Shown: in pieces, positions 8,098-16,859 of the stretch | Position numbering within the stretch: position 1 is the first letter of the stretch | Layout of the letters: every line of letters starts with the position of its first letter | IMG/VR virus record: IMGVR_UViG_3300046747_000355 | Location: 1-37,267 of that record | DNA length: 37,267 nt | Reading direction: 5' to 3' (one strand) | Source: a virus | Program-made: the position numbers and the translations under genes | Notes under the pieces: generated by a model | What the model was told of the DNA's origin: nothing | The model's input: only the letters and a program-made list of their open reading frames with translations | The model's database searches: none

Positions 8098-11000
8098 TCA
8101 GTTTGCGGTCACCGAATAATATGGGTACGGACCCCTCACACCATCCGTCGTCGTGTCGAGTGTCACTTCATCGGTCCACGCTAATTTTTGTTCACCCGCT
8201 TGGTCGACTTCGATCACGTACTGCCCCGGACTGGGCGCTACGAACGTGAAGTGGGGATCTTGATTTGATCCCACCCCCGGCGTGAGGGTGATGTAATCGA
8301 GTTCGTGCGGCAGCACGCCAGAACTTCCGTTGTCAGCGATGCGCGCCCAAGTGACGCCGTCAGGGTTTTTCTTGTACGCGTGCAGATAATACCCATGCGC
8401 GCCGTTTTGTTCCACGGCCGGGTTGTACACCATCGTGTAAGTGTTAGTCGCGCCGGCCGTCACTGTCGTCGGTCCGGTTACCCGGAACTGCGGCGTCATC
8501 GTCAGCACTTCGAACGCGGTGTTGGGTATGTTCTGTAACGACAGCAGGTTGGCGTGGTTGAAACGGTCGTCGCTGACGCCCATTAAAAAGAGGTTTCCGC
8601 CAATGTCAGTGTTCATCACACCATAATTTCTCATGGCTTCAACGATGATCCGCGCGCAGCCGGTGAAATCGTCTTTGTGCGCGTTGTAGTACGTCGAGGT
8701 CAGGCGCATCCGCGCACCGAACGGTAAGCCATCGCTGCCGCTCGCCGCGTGTCGCGCCGGCCATAGGTACCGCGACATCACGTTGCCTTCGCTGAACGTC
8801 ATCGCGAGCGGGTGCCGCATGACGCCGGCGGCACATTCGTCATAGCGCGGAATCAACGGCAGCCGCGGCAAGCCGGCGGCGTCGGTCGACGTCCAACCTT
8901 CACGTCGCGGTACTCCATCCGGCGTGAACAGCGACACTTGTCGCGCGTGCCAAGTGGTGCCGTCCCAGTAGGGTTTCGAGAGTTCGTATAGATTGCCCGC
9001 GCCGCCCGTCGCTTCATTGCGTTGGACGATGAACATATGGTGGTCGGTGGATTCGCTGGCGGTGATGTCCGCCAGCGTGATGTTGGTGTTGTTCGGCGCG
9101 GCCCCGATCACGTTGCCCGCGGTGTAAATCCAGCCTTCAACCGCCGGCTTGTTCGGGATCGGAATTGCGAGCGGCGCGTCGGATTCGTTCGGGTAGCCAT
9201 CGGGTACGTCGACCATATAGGTCGACGCGGTGCCGGGCACGGTGTTGATCGGCAGCCCCCAGTACGGCGCGTCATGGTCCGGTGTATCGCCCGCGAAGAA
9301 ATCGGTGTGAACGCTAAGCCCGTTAAAGCGCGCGATCAGCGCCGCCGACTTCGGATCGACGGTGTCGGAAAGCACGGTGCGGCTCAACTCGGCCCACAGC
9401 GGTCCCTGACTATCGAACATGCCGTGGCTGTGAAAGTCCGGCGTGGTCTTATGCGGTGCTGTCGAACGGTATCCCGAGTCGCCAATCTCGATCGGCAGCG
9501 ACGCCACATTGAGCGCGCCTAAGCTTGGCGTGACGACATCTCGCGTTACGCACACCGCGTCGATCGCCGAACCTTTCAGATCGAACGTCGCGCACGGATA
9601 AGTGATCCCGGTGTACTGCGGATAATCGGTGGTCGACAGCAGTGTCAGCGACAACGGTATGCCGCCGATCGCGCCGGGCGAACCGACTTGCAAGCCGAAA
9701 TCTGCCGGTACGACGATCCGGTTCGTCGAATTCGGACTCGTCATCTTGGCGCCGGTGCCGACGGTCGTCGACGTCGCGATCGTGTCGTGCGTGCCTTTGC
9801 AATAACCGTACGGACTGTTGACCGTCGCGACGTTGAGGTTGGCGCCGACGTTGAGATTTTCACCCGCGGTGAGCACGCCCGACGCGCCGGTGAAGCTGAG
9901 TTTGCCCGACGCAGTGCCGGCGGCGAATGAGCCCCCGGTGACGGTGACCACCGACAACACGCCGGTTGCACCCGACGTCGCGCCGGTGATCGTATCGCCG
10001 ACGAGCATGACGTAGGTGCCGCCCGAGGTGTACGAAACGGTGACCCGCGGTATGGCGTTCCACTGGTTGTAATCGAACGTCGGCGGCGTCAACTGGGGAG
10101 GTACGCAGGCATCCGGCCCCGGCGCCGGTGAGCCACCGGTACCACCGGCGAGCGTCAGATCAGTTTGAAAAATGTTGTCTTTGAACTCAAACGCGTTGGT
10201 GGTCGGCAGACTCGCCATGCTGATGACGGTACCGAACGCATTGAAACAGCTGTTGTTGTAGATCCGCCCGGATTGAATTTCCGCCGCGGAGCCAAAGCCA
10301 CCGAATTCGAAGCACCCCATCGTGCCCGTCAGCATGTTGCCGCGGGCGATAAAGTCCGTTAGCGCGACCTTTTGCGCATTGGCGCCGGCGCCGAGGTTTT
10401 CGTATGTGAAGACGATGCCACGACTGCGATATACCTGCTGCCCTGCATCGGCGAAACCGCCGCCGTAACAGAGGTTATATTCGACCACGATGTCGTCGCC
10501 GTCGTCGCCGTAGATACACGGGCGGTTTGACTGAATATCGCCGATCCGGTTGCCGCGGATGATGATGCCCTTGGCACCGTAAAATGGTTGAATGCCGCCG
10601 CCATACGACTGCGCGAGGTCGTTGCCCTCGATCAGATATCCCATGAATTGCAGCGTATGGGCGTTGCTGAGGGTCACCGCTGCCGGGTTCGCCGCACTAC
10701 AGCTGACGCCACAGTTGTCGGGGAAACCGATCGTCGCGATGTGGCGGAAGACCGAATCACGCAGCGTCATGTACTGCGTCAGGTAGAACCTGACCGCCGA
10801 GTTGAGGGTGCGGTCGGTGTACACCCGCTTGACCATGATGTCGTGATACAGCGGTACGTTGGTGTCGACCAGAATGCCGTAGCCGGCGGAACCGTAAATC
10901 TTGAGATCTTGAAACGTGATGAAGTTGGCATGCGCCTCCACCAAGCCGCGGTTCCACGTTTGCGGTACCTGTGATCCATCCGTCGCGTCACCCGGATAAA

Positions 11001-11868
11001 TGCCACCGGGGTGCGTGGCGTCATTGGTGCGACGAATGCAGAGCGGATCGTCCCATGCGAGTGTTTCGCAAGTGCCGTCGATCTGCGGAATCGTCACGTT
11101 GTAGGTGTACGCGGTCGGCCATGCCGTGGGGTTGATCGGGGTGTTCTGATATGCCACGCCACCCGACACGTAGTAGCTGCCGACGACGACGGGATCGGCT
11201 GTGGTGCCGTTCCAATCGATGATCAGCTGCTGATTGGCGCACGCGGCGGTGCCGCCTTTGATCCAGACGTCGACACTGGTCAAGTTGACGGTTGAATTGA
11301 CCTTCGCGAGCGTGCCCCACGGTGATAAGTACGACGTGCCGTTGTTGCTGTCATAGCCATGGGTCGGGTCGCTGATGCCGCCGTTGGTGCAGTCGACGTA
11401 GTAGCCGACCGCCGGCACCGGGCTGGGGCCGCCGCTACCGATCTGCCAGTTGAAGGTGACCGAATTGGAGCCTGAGGTATTGGTCGCGGCGCAGCTGGCG
11501 GTCAGGGTCGCGGTCTGTAGATTCGTGCACTGGTAAACGCCGGTCTTGACGTCCTGCAACGTGCACTGCGCTGGCATCACGCTCGCTGAATAGTTCGGGT
11601 TGCCGACGGCAGAACCCTGCGACGTGGTGGCAGGTAAATAATAGAAGCAGTTGAACGTGCGGTTGTCGCCTACGTTGTTGGTGAGCGCAGGCGGCGTACC
11701 GTGTGCCGGTGTAGGAGCGAATAGACCGGTATCACCGGTCACCGGCATCGCTTCGTCGGGAACCTCGACGACGGGCACCGGCAGTGTGAATGTTGGCTCG
11801 TCGGCGTGCCGGGGTAAGCCGGAACAGCCAGCGAGGAACGCAAGCAGCAGGACGGCGACGCGCTTCAT
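8098..11868 (-). CDS. Lipoprotein-signalled right-handed beta-helix protein (tailspike or lyase-like)
   Basis: This protein has 1256 residues and its start overlaps the previous stop as ATGA, so the start is well supported. Residues 1-20 form a lipoprotein signal: MKR, a hydrophobic run, then the lipobox LAGC-S. Residues about 60-150 are Ig-like. From about 160, YYVDCTNGG and SYLSPWGTLAKV open a right-handed beta-helix of the pectate-lyase/polysaccharide-degrading type, running to about 590 (FITFQDLKIYG, IIIRGNRIGDIQ and similar turns). Around 620-690 is a VTGATSGATGV module also found in the tail hub. Residues about 815-1256 are shared with the gene at 4663-6378. Known beta-helix phage proteins are tailspikes, but those lack export signals. 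Either the protein is anchored on the host surface or it is a virion protein with a misleading N-terminus. Confidence 0.8.
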   Translation of the reverse strand: MKRVAVLLLAFLAGCSGLPRHADEPTFTLPVPVVEVPDEAMPVTGDTGLFAPTPAHGTPPALTNNVGDNRTFNCFYYLPATTSQGSAVGNPNYSASVMPAQCTLQDVKTGVYQCTNLQTATLTASCAATNTSGSNSVTFNWQIGSGGPSPVPAVGYYVDCTNGGISDPTHGYDSNNGTSYLSPWGTLAKVNSTVNLTSVDVWIKGGTAACANQQLIIDWNGTTADPVVVGSYYVSGGVAYQNTPINPTAWPTAYTYNVTIPQIDGTCETLAWDDPLCIRRTNDATHPGGIYPGDATDGSQVPQTWNRGLVEAHANFITFQDLKIYGSAGYGILVDTNVPLYHDIMVKRVYTDRTLNSAVRFYLTQYMTLRDSVFRHIATIGFPDNCGVSCSAANPAAVTLSNAHTLQFMGYLIEGNDLAQSYGGGIQPFYGAKGIIIRGNRIGDIQSNRPCIYGDDGDDIVVEYNLCYGGGFADAGQQVYRSRGIVFTYENLGAGANAQKVALTDFIARGNMLTGTMGCFEFGGFGSAAEIQSGRIYNNSCFNAFGTVISMASLPTTNAFEFKDNIFQTDLTLAGGTGGSPAPGPDACVPPQLTPPTFDYNQWNAIPRVTVSYTSGGTYVMLVGDTITGATSGATGVLSVVTVTGGSFAAGTASGKLSFTGASGVLTAGENLNVGANLNVATVNSPYGYCKGTHDTIATSTTVGTGAKMTSPNSTNRIVVPADFGLQVGSPGAIGGIPLSLTLLSTTDYPQYTGITYPCATFDLKGSAIDAVCVTRDVVTPSLGALNVASLPIEIGDSGYRSTAPHKTTPDFHSHGMFDSQGPLWAELSRTVLSDTVDPKSAALIARFNGLSVHTDFFAGDTPDHDAPYWGLPINTVPGTASTYMVDVPDGYPNESDAPLAIPIPNKPAVEGWIYTAGNVIGAAPNNTNITLADITASESTDHHMFIVQRNEATGGAGNLYELSKPYWDGTTWHARQVSLFTPDGVPRREGWTSTDAAGLPRLPLIPRYDECAAGVMRHPLAMTFSEGNVMSRYLWPARHAASGSDGLPFGARMRLTSTYYNAHKDDFTGCARIIVEAMRNYGVMNTDIGGNLFLMGVSDDRFNHANLLSLQNIPNTAFEVLTMTPQFRVTGPTTVTAGATNTYTMVYNPAVEQNGAHGYYLHAYKKNPDGVTWARIADNGSSGVLPHELDYITLTPGVGSNQDPHFTFVAPSPGQYVIEVDQAGEQKLAWTDEVTLDTTTDGVRGPYPYYSVTAN

Positions 11869-12185
11869 AGCGTGATGCTCTTGGTGCCGCGCTCAACGAC
11901 GCCGGTGTTCGAATGCAACAGATTCCACGTGATGGTGTAGCTGCCCGCCGGCCCTGACGGAATGAATCGACCGCCCGGGAACTCCGCGAGCGTCAGGCGA
12001 CTGTAGGGATCGAACCACCACTTATCTGCAAACACGATGTCGGAGCGGCCCGCGAAGACGCCGTTAGGATCAGCCGCGGGGCCATAGCCGAGGTCTTCGT
12101 TAGCGGGCCCGAAGATCCGCACGAACGCATCCGTTCGTACGGGTTGCCGCTTGTTGATAATCCGGGTTTCGAAGAACGATCTCAC
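11865..12185 (-). CDS. Unknown small protein (106 residues)
   Basis: The GTG start at 12185 overlaps the upstream stop as GTGA, which ties its translation to that gene. The sequence is a beta-type single domain (DAFVRIFGPANEDLGYG, WWFDPYSRLTLAEFPGG, AGSYTITWNLLHSNTG). It lacks signal peptide, membrane segments and catalytic motifs. The SYTITW ending suggests an Ig-like or jelly-roll fold. It may be a tail adaptor, judged only from position between the ejection cassette and the beta-helix gene. Confidence 0.7.
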   Translation of the reverse strand: MRSFFETRIINKRQPVRTDAFVRIFGPANEDLGYGPAADPNGVFAGRSDIVFADKWWFDPYSRLTLAEFPGGRFIPSGPAGSYTITWNLLHSNTGVVERGTKSITL

Positions 12186-12649
12186 TTTGCAGGCCCACTT
12201 ACTCGGGTGGATACGACCTCTTTCAAGAGCCCATTCGGTGCGCGATCGGTGAAGTCGTGCACGATTCGGATGCCGTTAAAATTCGATACCACGCGCTCCA
12301 GCATCTTAGTTTCTGAATCACGCTCGATGGTGTGCACGACGCGCTTTGGATAAACGACCCCGGCTTTTTCCTGACCCACCGCTGCGAGCTGGGCGATGGT
12401 GCCGCGGTTTGCTCGCGAACGAATGGTCTCCAACGAGGCCGCGTACGCCGTGGTGCCCTCGTCAGCGGCTGGCTCTGGTGCCGGCGCTGCTTCTGCTACG
12501 GGCTCTGCTGCCGGTTCTGCCGTTGCCTCGACTACCGGCTCGGGCGGCGGCGGCGGCGGCGGCGGTGTCAGCTCGGGATCGGCCGACCCGGCGATCGAGC
12601 CGCCTTGCTTCTTAAGCTCAGCGAGTTGCGCCTTGGTCATCTTCTTCAT
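12182..12649 (-). CDS. Unknown protein with polyproline segment
   Basis: This is a 155-residue protein. I place the start at the ATG at 12649 because it overlaps the stop of the 1143-residue gene as ATGA; a GTG at 12655 would add two residues. After a basic start (MKKMTKAQLAELKKQGG) come eight consecutive prolines and an Ala/Glu/Pro-rich linker, encoded partly by a run of CGG triplets near 12540-12563. Residues about 90-155 form a compact basic domain (VVYPKRVVHTIERDSETKM). The function is unknown; the linker suggests a flexible arm on an assembly. Confidence 0.75.
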   Translation of the reverse strand: MKKMTKAQLAELKKQGGSIAGSADPELTPPPPPPPPEPVVEATAEPAAEPVAEAAPAPEPAADEGTTAYAASLETIRSRANRGTIAQLAAVGQEKAGVVYPKRVVHTIERDSETKMLERVVSNFNGIRIVHDFTDRAPNGLLKEVVSTRVSGPAK

Positions 12650-15600
12650 AGGCACGCCTTCAGCTGACGAATTACGCTCATGCGTTTGTCGAGCTGCCGC
12701 AGCGCGATGTGCGCTGGCTCTTTGATGTTGACGATTTCACCGGTCTCAGCAACCTGCACTTCCGACTCGACGTGCAGCTTCTCGATCGGTTTGCCTTTCA
12801 GGGACCGCGCGGCTTCGCGCAGCAGCGCGCGGATGTCGCCGTCAGTCCACTCATGCACCACACCCATTTTGCGGAGCTGATTACGCACCCAAGAGTAGAC
12901 CCTTTGCAAGACATTATCGGGGTCACCGCGCTCCGACAGGTGCGCCATGAACTCCTCGGTGGCTTCCCGGCGGCCGGCATCGGTCGTCATGTCGAGCTCG
13001 TACTTGTCACCGATGTCGTGGATCTGCGCTTTGTCGCCGCCTTCGTAGACGCGGTCCAACAGATTGTCTAAGACGCGTTCGTCGCCGCCGGTCAGCACCC
13101 GCAAACCGTGGTGCGTCACGCCCTCGTGCAGCACGGCCTGCATCACCTCTTTCGGCGTCGCGTGGTTATCCGCGAAGACGTGCACTTCACCGTTGTGATA
13201 GATGCCGTTGAGGTCTTCGTACTTCTTGCCGAGCCGGTCCAGCGCCGCCTGTAGCTTGGCCGGCACAGCGTCTTTACGGGTGACGCGCGCTCGCAGCGCC
13301 GGCATCGCTTTATTGGCGGCGCCGACGACCTCGTCCGCGCGGTTCTCTTCGCGGCGGCGGGCTTGGATCGCTTCCGGCGAGTCAACCCACTTCTGCGTCT
13401 TCTTGTCGAAGACCTTGCCCGGCACCTCGATCCAGCGTTGCCGCAGGGTGTCGAACATCTTGGTCGCGGTCGGGGTGTTCTCTTCACCCTTTGCGTACGA
13501 GTAGCGGGTCACCCCTTTGTCGCGTCGTGGGCGGCGCGTAGCGGCCCGCTCTTCGAGGTGGGCTGCCTCTGCCGGGCTGACGACGTGATGTGGCGCTGGT
13601 GTCTCGGGATGTAGCCCAACGTCCTTGTTACCCTTGGTCAGCGCCCACTCTTTGAACTCGGCCGCCGACATCTCGGTAACTTTGCCGACCGGATGCCCTT
13701 TCGGGTAATTCGCTTTGTACGCCCGGATCGCTTCCAGATTCGAATGGAAGCCGATCATCGCCTTGTGTTCGTCGAACGCACCGGTTGATGGATCCACCGC
13801 ATCAACCACGAACACCCTATCGCTGGTCGGATCCGGGCCGAGGAAGGTGTCGAGCTTTTCCTTTGGCCCCTCAGCAGAGTCGGTCAGGCGAATGTAGCCG
13901 TAGTGGTTGCGCATCTTCTGCGACCACGCATTGCCGAGCTTATCGACCCCTTTACGAATCGAACCGGCCGCGTTTTCGATCGAGATACGAAGACCGTTCC
14001 ACGTCGCGTGGCCTTTCTGGTAGTTGCCGGCTTCCGCCTGCGCGGGCGTCGCTTCGTGGCCCCCCGCTTGCTCGGCGGCCGTGTCGATCGCCGCGGTCTG
14101 CGCTTCCTTCTTCGCTGCAACTTCTTCAGCGGTCGGCAGCCGTTTCAGCTGGAAGCCCGGCGCACCGGGTTCTTCCTCTTCAGTGATTGCCGGCACTTCT
14201 TCCTTGCCGACGGGTGCAGCTTCAGGTGTCTCAGCTCGGTTGCCGCGCGCCGCGCGCTCGGCGCCGAAATACGGGGACCCGGGCTGCTCGCCGGGTTGTA
14301 CCTGCACCGCTTTTGCTTCCGCGGCTTTCTGCTCAGCCGCGAGCTTCTCTTCGTGCGATCGCACCACCTCGGACGGTTTGTACCCGGCCGCGATCATCGC
14401 CCGCGCCATGGCCGGGTTGATCGGGCGCTCGCCTACGGCTTTAGCCGCGGCCTCCTGCGCGGCGGTCTCGGTTTCCGCAGCCGCGAGTCCGGGTGCTTCT
14501 TCGGCGTTGCGCTGCGCGACCGTGCGGGCGCCATACATCTGATCCGCTTCCGCGGTCGCGATGTCACCGGCAATTCGCTGGCGCGCCTCGTCTTCACGTT
14601 GCTGGTGCGCGAGGTCGACTTCACCTTGGAGTTTGCCGGGCTCGGTGCCGGTGCGCTCCATCTCAGATAACGTCTCGTTGGCAATCTGCTCGTCGAGCAG
14701 CGCCTGCTGATCAGCATCACTGGTGCGATCGAGAGAGGTGTTGAGTTTCGCGAACTCAAGCACGACACCTTGTGCCGCGTGCAGCTGATCGAGTGAGTCG
14801 CCGCCCGCCTCGGCCGCTTGTTTGCGGGCTGCCTCTTCCATCTCGGCAGCCATCTTCAACAGATCGGTCTGCTGACCTTGCTGGCGCTGGAACTCTTTCT
14901 TGCCGCGGTACGCGCCCGGGCCGCCGAGCAGCAGGCCAACACCGAAGTTGGTGAGCCCTTCTTTCCCGAGCTCCAGCAATCCTTCGGGGGTCGCCATTGC
15001 CGACATGGCGTCCTTAAACGAAGCGCCCGGCTTGAACAAACCGGCGTCGAGACCGGTTGCAAGGATGTGTGACGTAACACCCGCACCGGCCTGACTGAAG
15101 CCGGTCTTCATCAGGTTCTTGATGAACGATGGCCCGACAACCTCGCCGAGCAGACCGGGGATCGGCGCTGCATACGGTGCAGTGGTTGCGAGCGTCAATA
15201 TCCCTGCACGATCGGCCGCGGTCTCTTCGTCGAGACCCATCTCGCGGCCGTCAGCGAGCATGTCGCCGTACTGCTGCCCTCCCAGCACACCCATCGTCAG
15301 CGCCGTACTGACGAGACCCGCGCCGCCCGGCACTTCGCTCACAACCGCACCGAGGCCGAGCGCGGGTGCGAGCGTCAGACCCATCTCGGTGATCTTGCCG
15401 AGCCAGTTCAGTGTCTGTTCGTTCTGCTGCGCGTAACGCCCAGCTTCCTTGCTCTTTTGCAACGCCGCCTGATAGTCCGGATCGCCGAGAATGTCGGCAT
15501 CACGCCGCTGACGCTGATCAGGGCGCATCTCGGCGAGCCAGTCCCCGAGTGTGCTCGGCCGTGTTTTCGGCAACGGCTGCGGGCTAACGAGATCACTGAG

Positions 15601-16077
15601 GGAGGAGGGTTGCTCAGGAGCCTGCTGGTGCACCATCACCGGCACACGGCCGGGCAGCACCTCCATCGCATCCGGTCGCGACTTGATGTCGTCGATCTGA
15701 CTCTGATCTAGGTACTTGTCGACCCCGAACTGGGTGCCGAGCCGCAGCTTGTTGCGGATCTCGTAATACGCTTGATCCCAGCGTGCGCCTGACGCATGGA
15801 ACGCCGCACCCATCTGATCCAGCGGACCCATGTCGGTACGATCGGGCGCTTTGCTGGCGTCGAGGTAGTCGTCGATCTCGGGCGTGCGCCAGTAGCTCGG
15901 TGACTCCTGCGCCGGGGGTGGCGCTCTCCCCTCAGCGGGAATGTTGGTCAACGGCGGCGGCGTATCGACGGTCGACGCAGCAGCCGGCGCAGGCGTGACC
16001 TGTCCCTCATCGTCGGACGACGCCCCTAGGTAGGCTTCAACCTCGGGCGTACGCCAGTATGCTGAGCTGTTAGCCAT
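12646..16077 (-). CDS. Large internal-virion/ejection polyvalent protein with InPase-like and HExxxH peptidase-like regions
   Basis: This protein has 1143 residues; its start overlaps the upstream stop by eight bases (ATGGCTAA). The N-terminus carries the same motif twice, about 55 residues apart: AYWRTPEVEAYLGAS and SYWRTPEIDDYLDAS. Residues about 230-330 contain hydrophobic helices (LTLAPALGLGAVV, GILTLATTAPYA), as in ejection proteins that cross membranes. Residues about 390-620 are Ala/Glu-rich coiled coil. Residues about 684-800 (NYQKGHATWNGLRISIENA, KMRNHYGYIR, DRVFVVDAVDP, DEHKAMIGF) match the pyrophosphatase-like domain known from large polyvalent phage proteins. Residues 984-989 are HEGVTH in HEGVTHHGLR, the HExxxH variant seen in such proteins, with a candidate third ligand at E1041/E1042. 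The protein is probably injected with the DNA; activity is inferred. Confidence 0.85.
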   Translation of the reverse strand: MANSSAYWRTPEVEAYLGASSDDEGQVTPAPAAASTVDTPPPLTNIPAEGRAPPPAQESPSYWRTPEIDDYLDASKAPDRTDMGPLDQMGAAFHASGARWDQAYYEIRNKLRLGTQFGVDKYLDQSQIDDIKSRPDAMEVLPGRVPVMVHQQAPEQPSSLSDLVSPQPLPKTRPSTLGDWLAEMRPDQRQRRDADILGDPDYQAALQKSKEAGRYAQQNEQTLNWLGKITEMGLTLAPALGLGAVVSEVPGGAGLVSTALTMGVLGGQQYGDMLADGREMGLDEETAADRAGILTLATTAPYAAPIPGLLGEVVGPSFIKNLMKTGFSQAGAGVTSHILATGLDAGLFKPGASFKDAMSAMATPEGLLELGKEGLTNFGVGLLLGGPGAYRGKKEFQRQQGQQTDLLKMAAEMEEAARKQAAEAGGDSLDQLHAAQGVVLEFAKLNTSLDRTSDADQQALLDEQIANETLSEMERTGTEPGKLQGEVDLAHQQREDEARQRIAGDIATAEADQMYGARTVAQRNAEEAPGLAAAETETAAQEAAAKAVGERPINPAMARAMIAAGYKPSEVVRSHEEKLAAEQKAAEAKAVQVQPGEQPGSPYFGAERAARGNRAETPEAAPVGKEEVPAITEEEEPGAPGFQLKRLPTAEEVAAKKEAQTAAIDTAAEQAGGHEATPAQAEAGNYQKGHATWNGLRISIENAAGSIRKGVDKLGNAWSQKMRNHYGYIRLTDSAEGPKEKLDTFLGPDPTSDRVFVVDAVDPSTGAFDEHKAMIGFHSNLEAIRAYKANYPKGHPVGKVTEMSAAEFKEWALTKGNKDVGLHPETPAPHHVVSPAEAAHLEERAATRRPRRDKGVTRYSYAKGEENTPTATKMFDTLRQRWIEVPGKVFDKKTQKWVDSPEAIQARRREENRADEVVGAANKAMPALRARVTRKDAVPAKLQAALDRLGKKYEDLNGIYHNGEVHVFADNHATPKEVMQAVLHEGVTHHGLRVLTGGDERVLDNLLDRVYEGGDKAQIHDIGDKYELDMTTDAGRREATEEFMAHLSERGDPDNVLQRVYSWVRNQLRKMGVVHEWTDGDIRALLREAARSLKGKPIEKLHVESEVQVAETGEIVNIKEPAHIALRQLDKRMSVIRQLKACL

Positions 16078-16849
16078 CCGCCGCGTTCATGTCGTCAGCC
16101 AGAGTGCTGCTGTCATTTGGATCGGGCGTGTCGTCCTGCCGTGGCAGTTTCAGCGATGGATTCATGTTGCGGTGATGCGTCCACGGCAAAAAGCCATACG
16201 ATTTATAGAAGTCTTCGACCCCTTGCTGGTACTCCTTCGGATCGGTTTTATGCGCCAATGACATCTCGTTAACTTCCATTTTCTGCATCAACGAGTTGAC
16301 CGCAGCTTGGTACTTGACCAATCGATCCGGGTCTTGTGGCGGCGGTCCCAACAGGTGCGTCGGGGTGAATCCAAACGGCACCTTCTGATTGGTACCCGGC
16401 CATGCCTCCCAAGTGGTGCCGTCCGGTGCATTGATGACCGGTTTCTGCATCGGTACATACATGTTGTCCGGCGACGGTCCGCTGACCTTGCCGACACCGG
16501 GGGAGTCCCAAGTGATCGGCGGTTTGCCGTGGTACGTCGCACGAGATGCGGCCAGCGTCCCTGCGTTGGCTCTCGACGTCTTGCCGCGTTCACGTTCGAC
16601 GTCGAGCGCACTCTTTGCCCGTGCGTCTTCGATGTCTCTCTGCCCTTGGATCGTATCTTTCGAGCGCCCCTCTTCACCGCGCTCACGCATCGCCGCCATG
16701 CCCTGCTCGGCATCGATCCGATACTGCTGCAGTCGTTGCTCGCGCTCGAAACGCACCGCGTCCTCGGAGTCCTTGGCTGTCTGGTTGGCGTTCGCCACGA
16801 TGCCTTCGCCGAGACCGGCAATGGCGCCCCACTCGCCCATCTTACCCAT
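16070..16849 (-). CDS. Probable internal-virion protein, coiled coil
   Basis: This is a 259-residue protein with GGGAGTAGG before the ATG at 16849. Residues 1-20 are Gly/Ala-rich (GAIAGLGEGIVANA). Residues about 20-95 are a strongly charged helix (FEREQRLQQYRIDAEQG, AALDVERERGKTSR-like). The C-terminal half contains WDSPGVGKVSGPSP, TTWEAWPGT and FYKSYGFLPWTHH. No enzyme motif is visible. It sits next to the 1143-residue ejection-type protein, overlaps it by eight bases, and follows two other Ala/Gln-rich proteins. That is the usual context of podovirus internal core proteins. Confidence 0.75.
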   Translation of the reverse strand: MGKMGEWGAIAGLGEGIVANANQTAKDSEDAVRFEREQRLQQYRIDAEQGMAAMRERGEEGRSKDTIQGQRDIEDARAKSALDVERERGKTSRANAGTLAASRATYHGKPPITWDSPGVGKVSGPSPDNMYVPMQKPVINAPDGTTWEAWPGTNQKVPFGFTPTHLLGPPPQDPDRLVKYQAAVNSLMQKMEVNEMSLAHKTDPKEYQQGVEDFYKSYGFLPWTHHRNMNPSLKLPRQDDTPDPNDSSTLADDMNAADG

Positions 16850-16859
16850 GACCTACTCC

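Noticed and set aside
11911-11926. Second parS site at a TTCCACGTGAT sequence
   Set aside because: Outside the CACGTG core too few positions match the consensus.
12540-12566. CGG triplet run as a non-coding microsatellite
   Set aside because: It encodes the polyproline stretch of a supported gene in frame.
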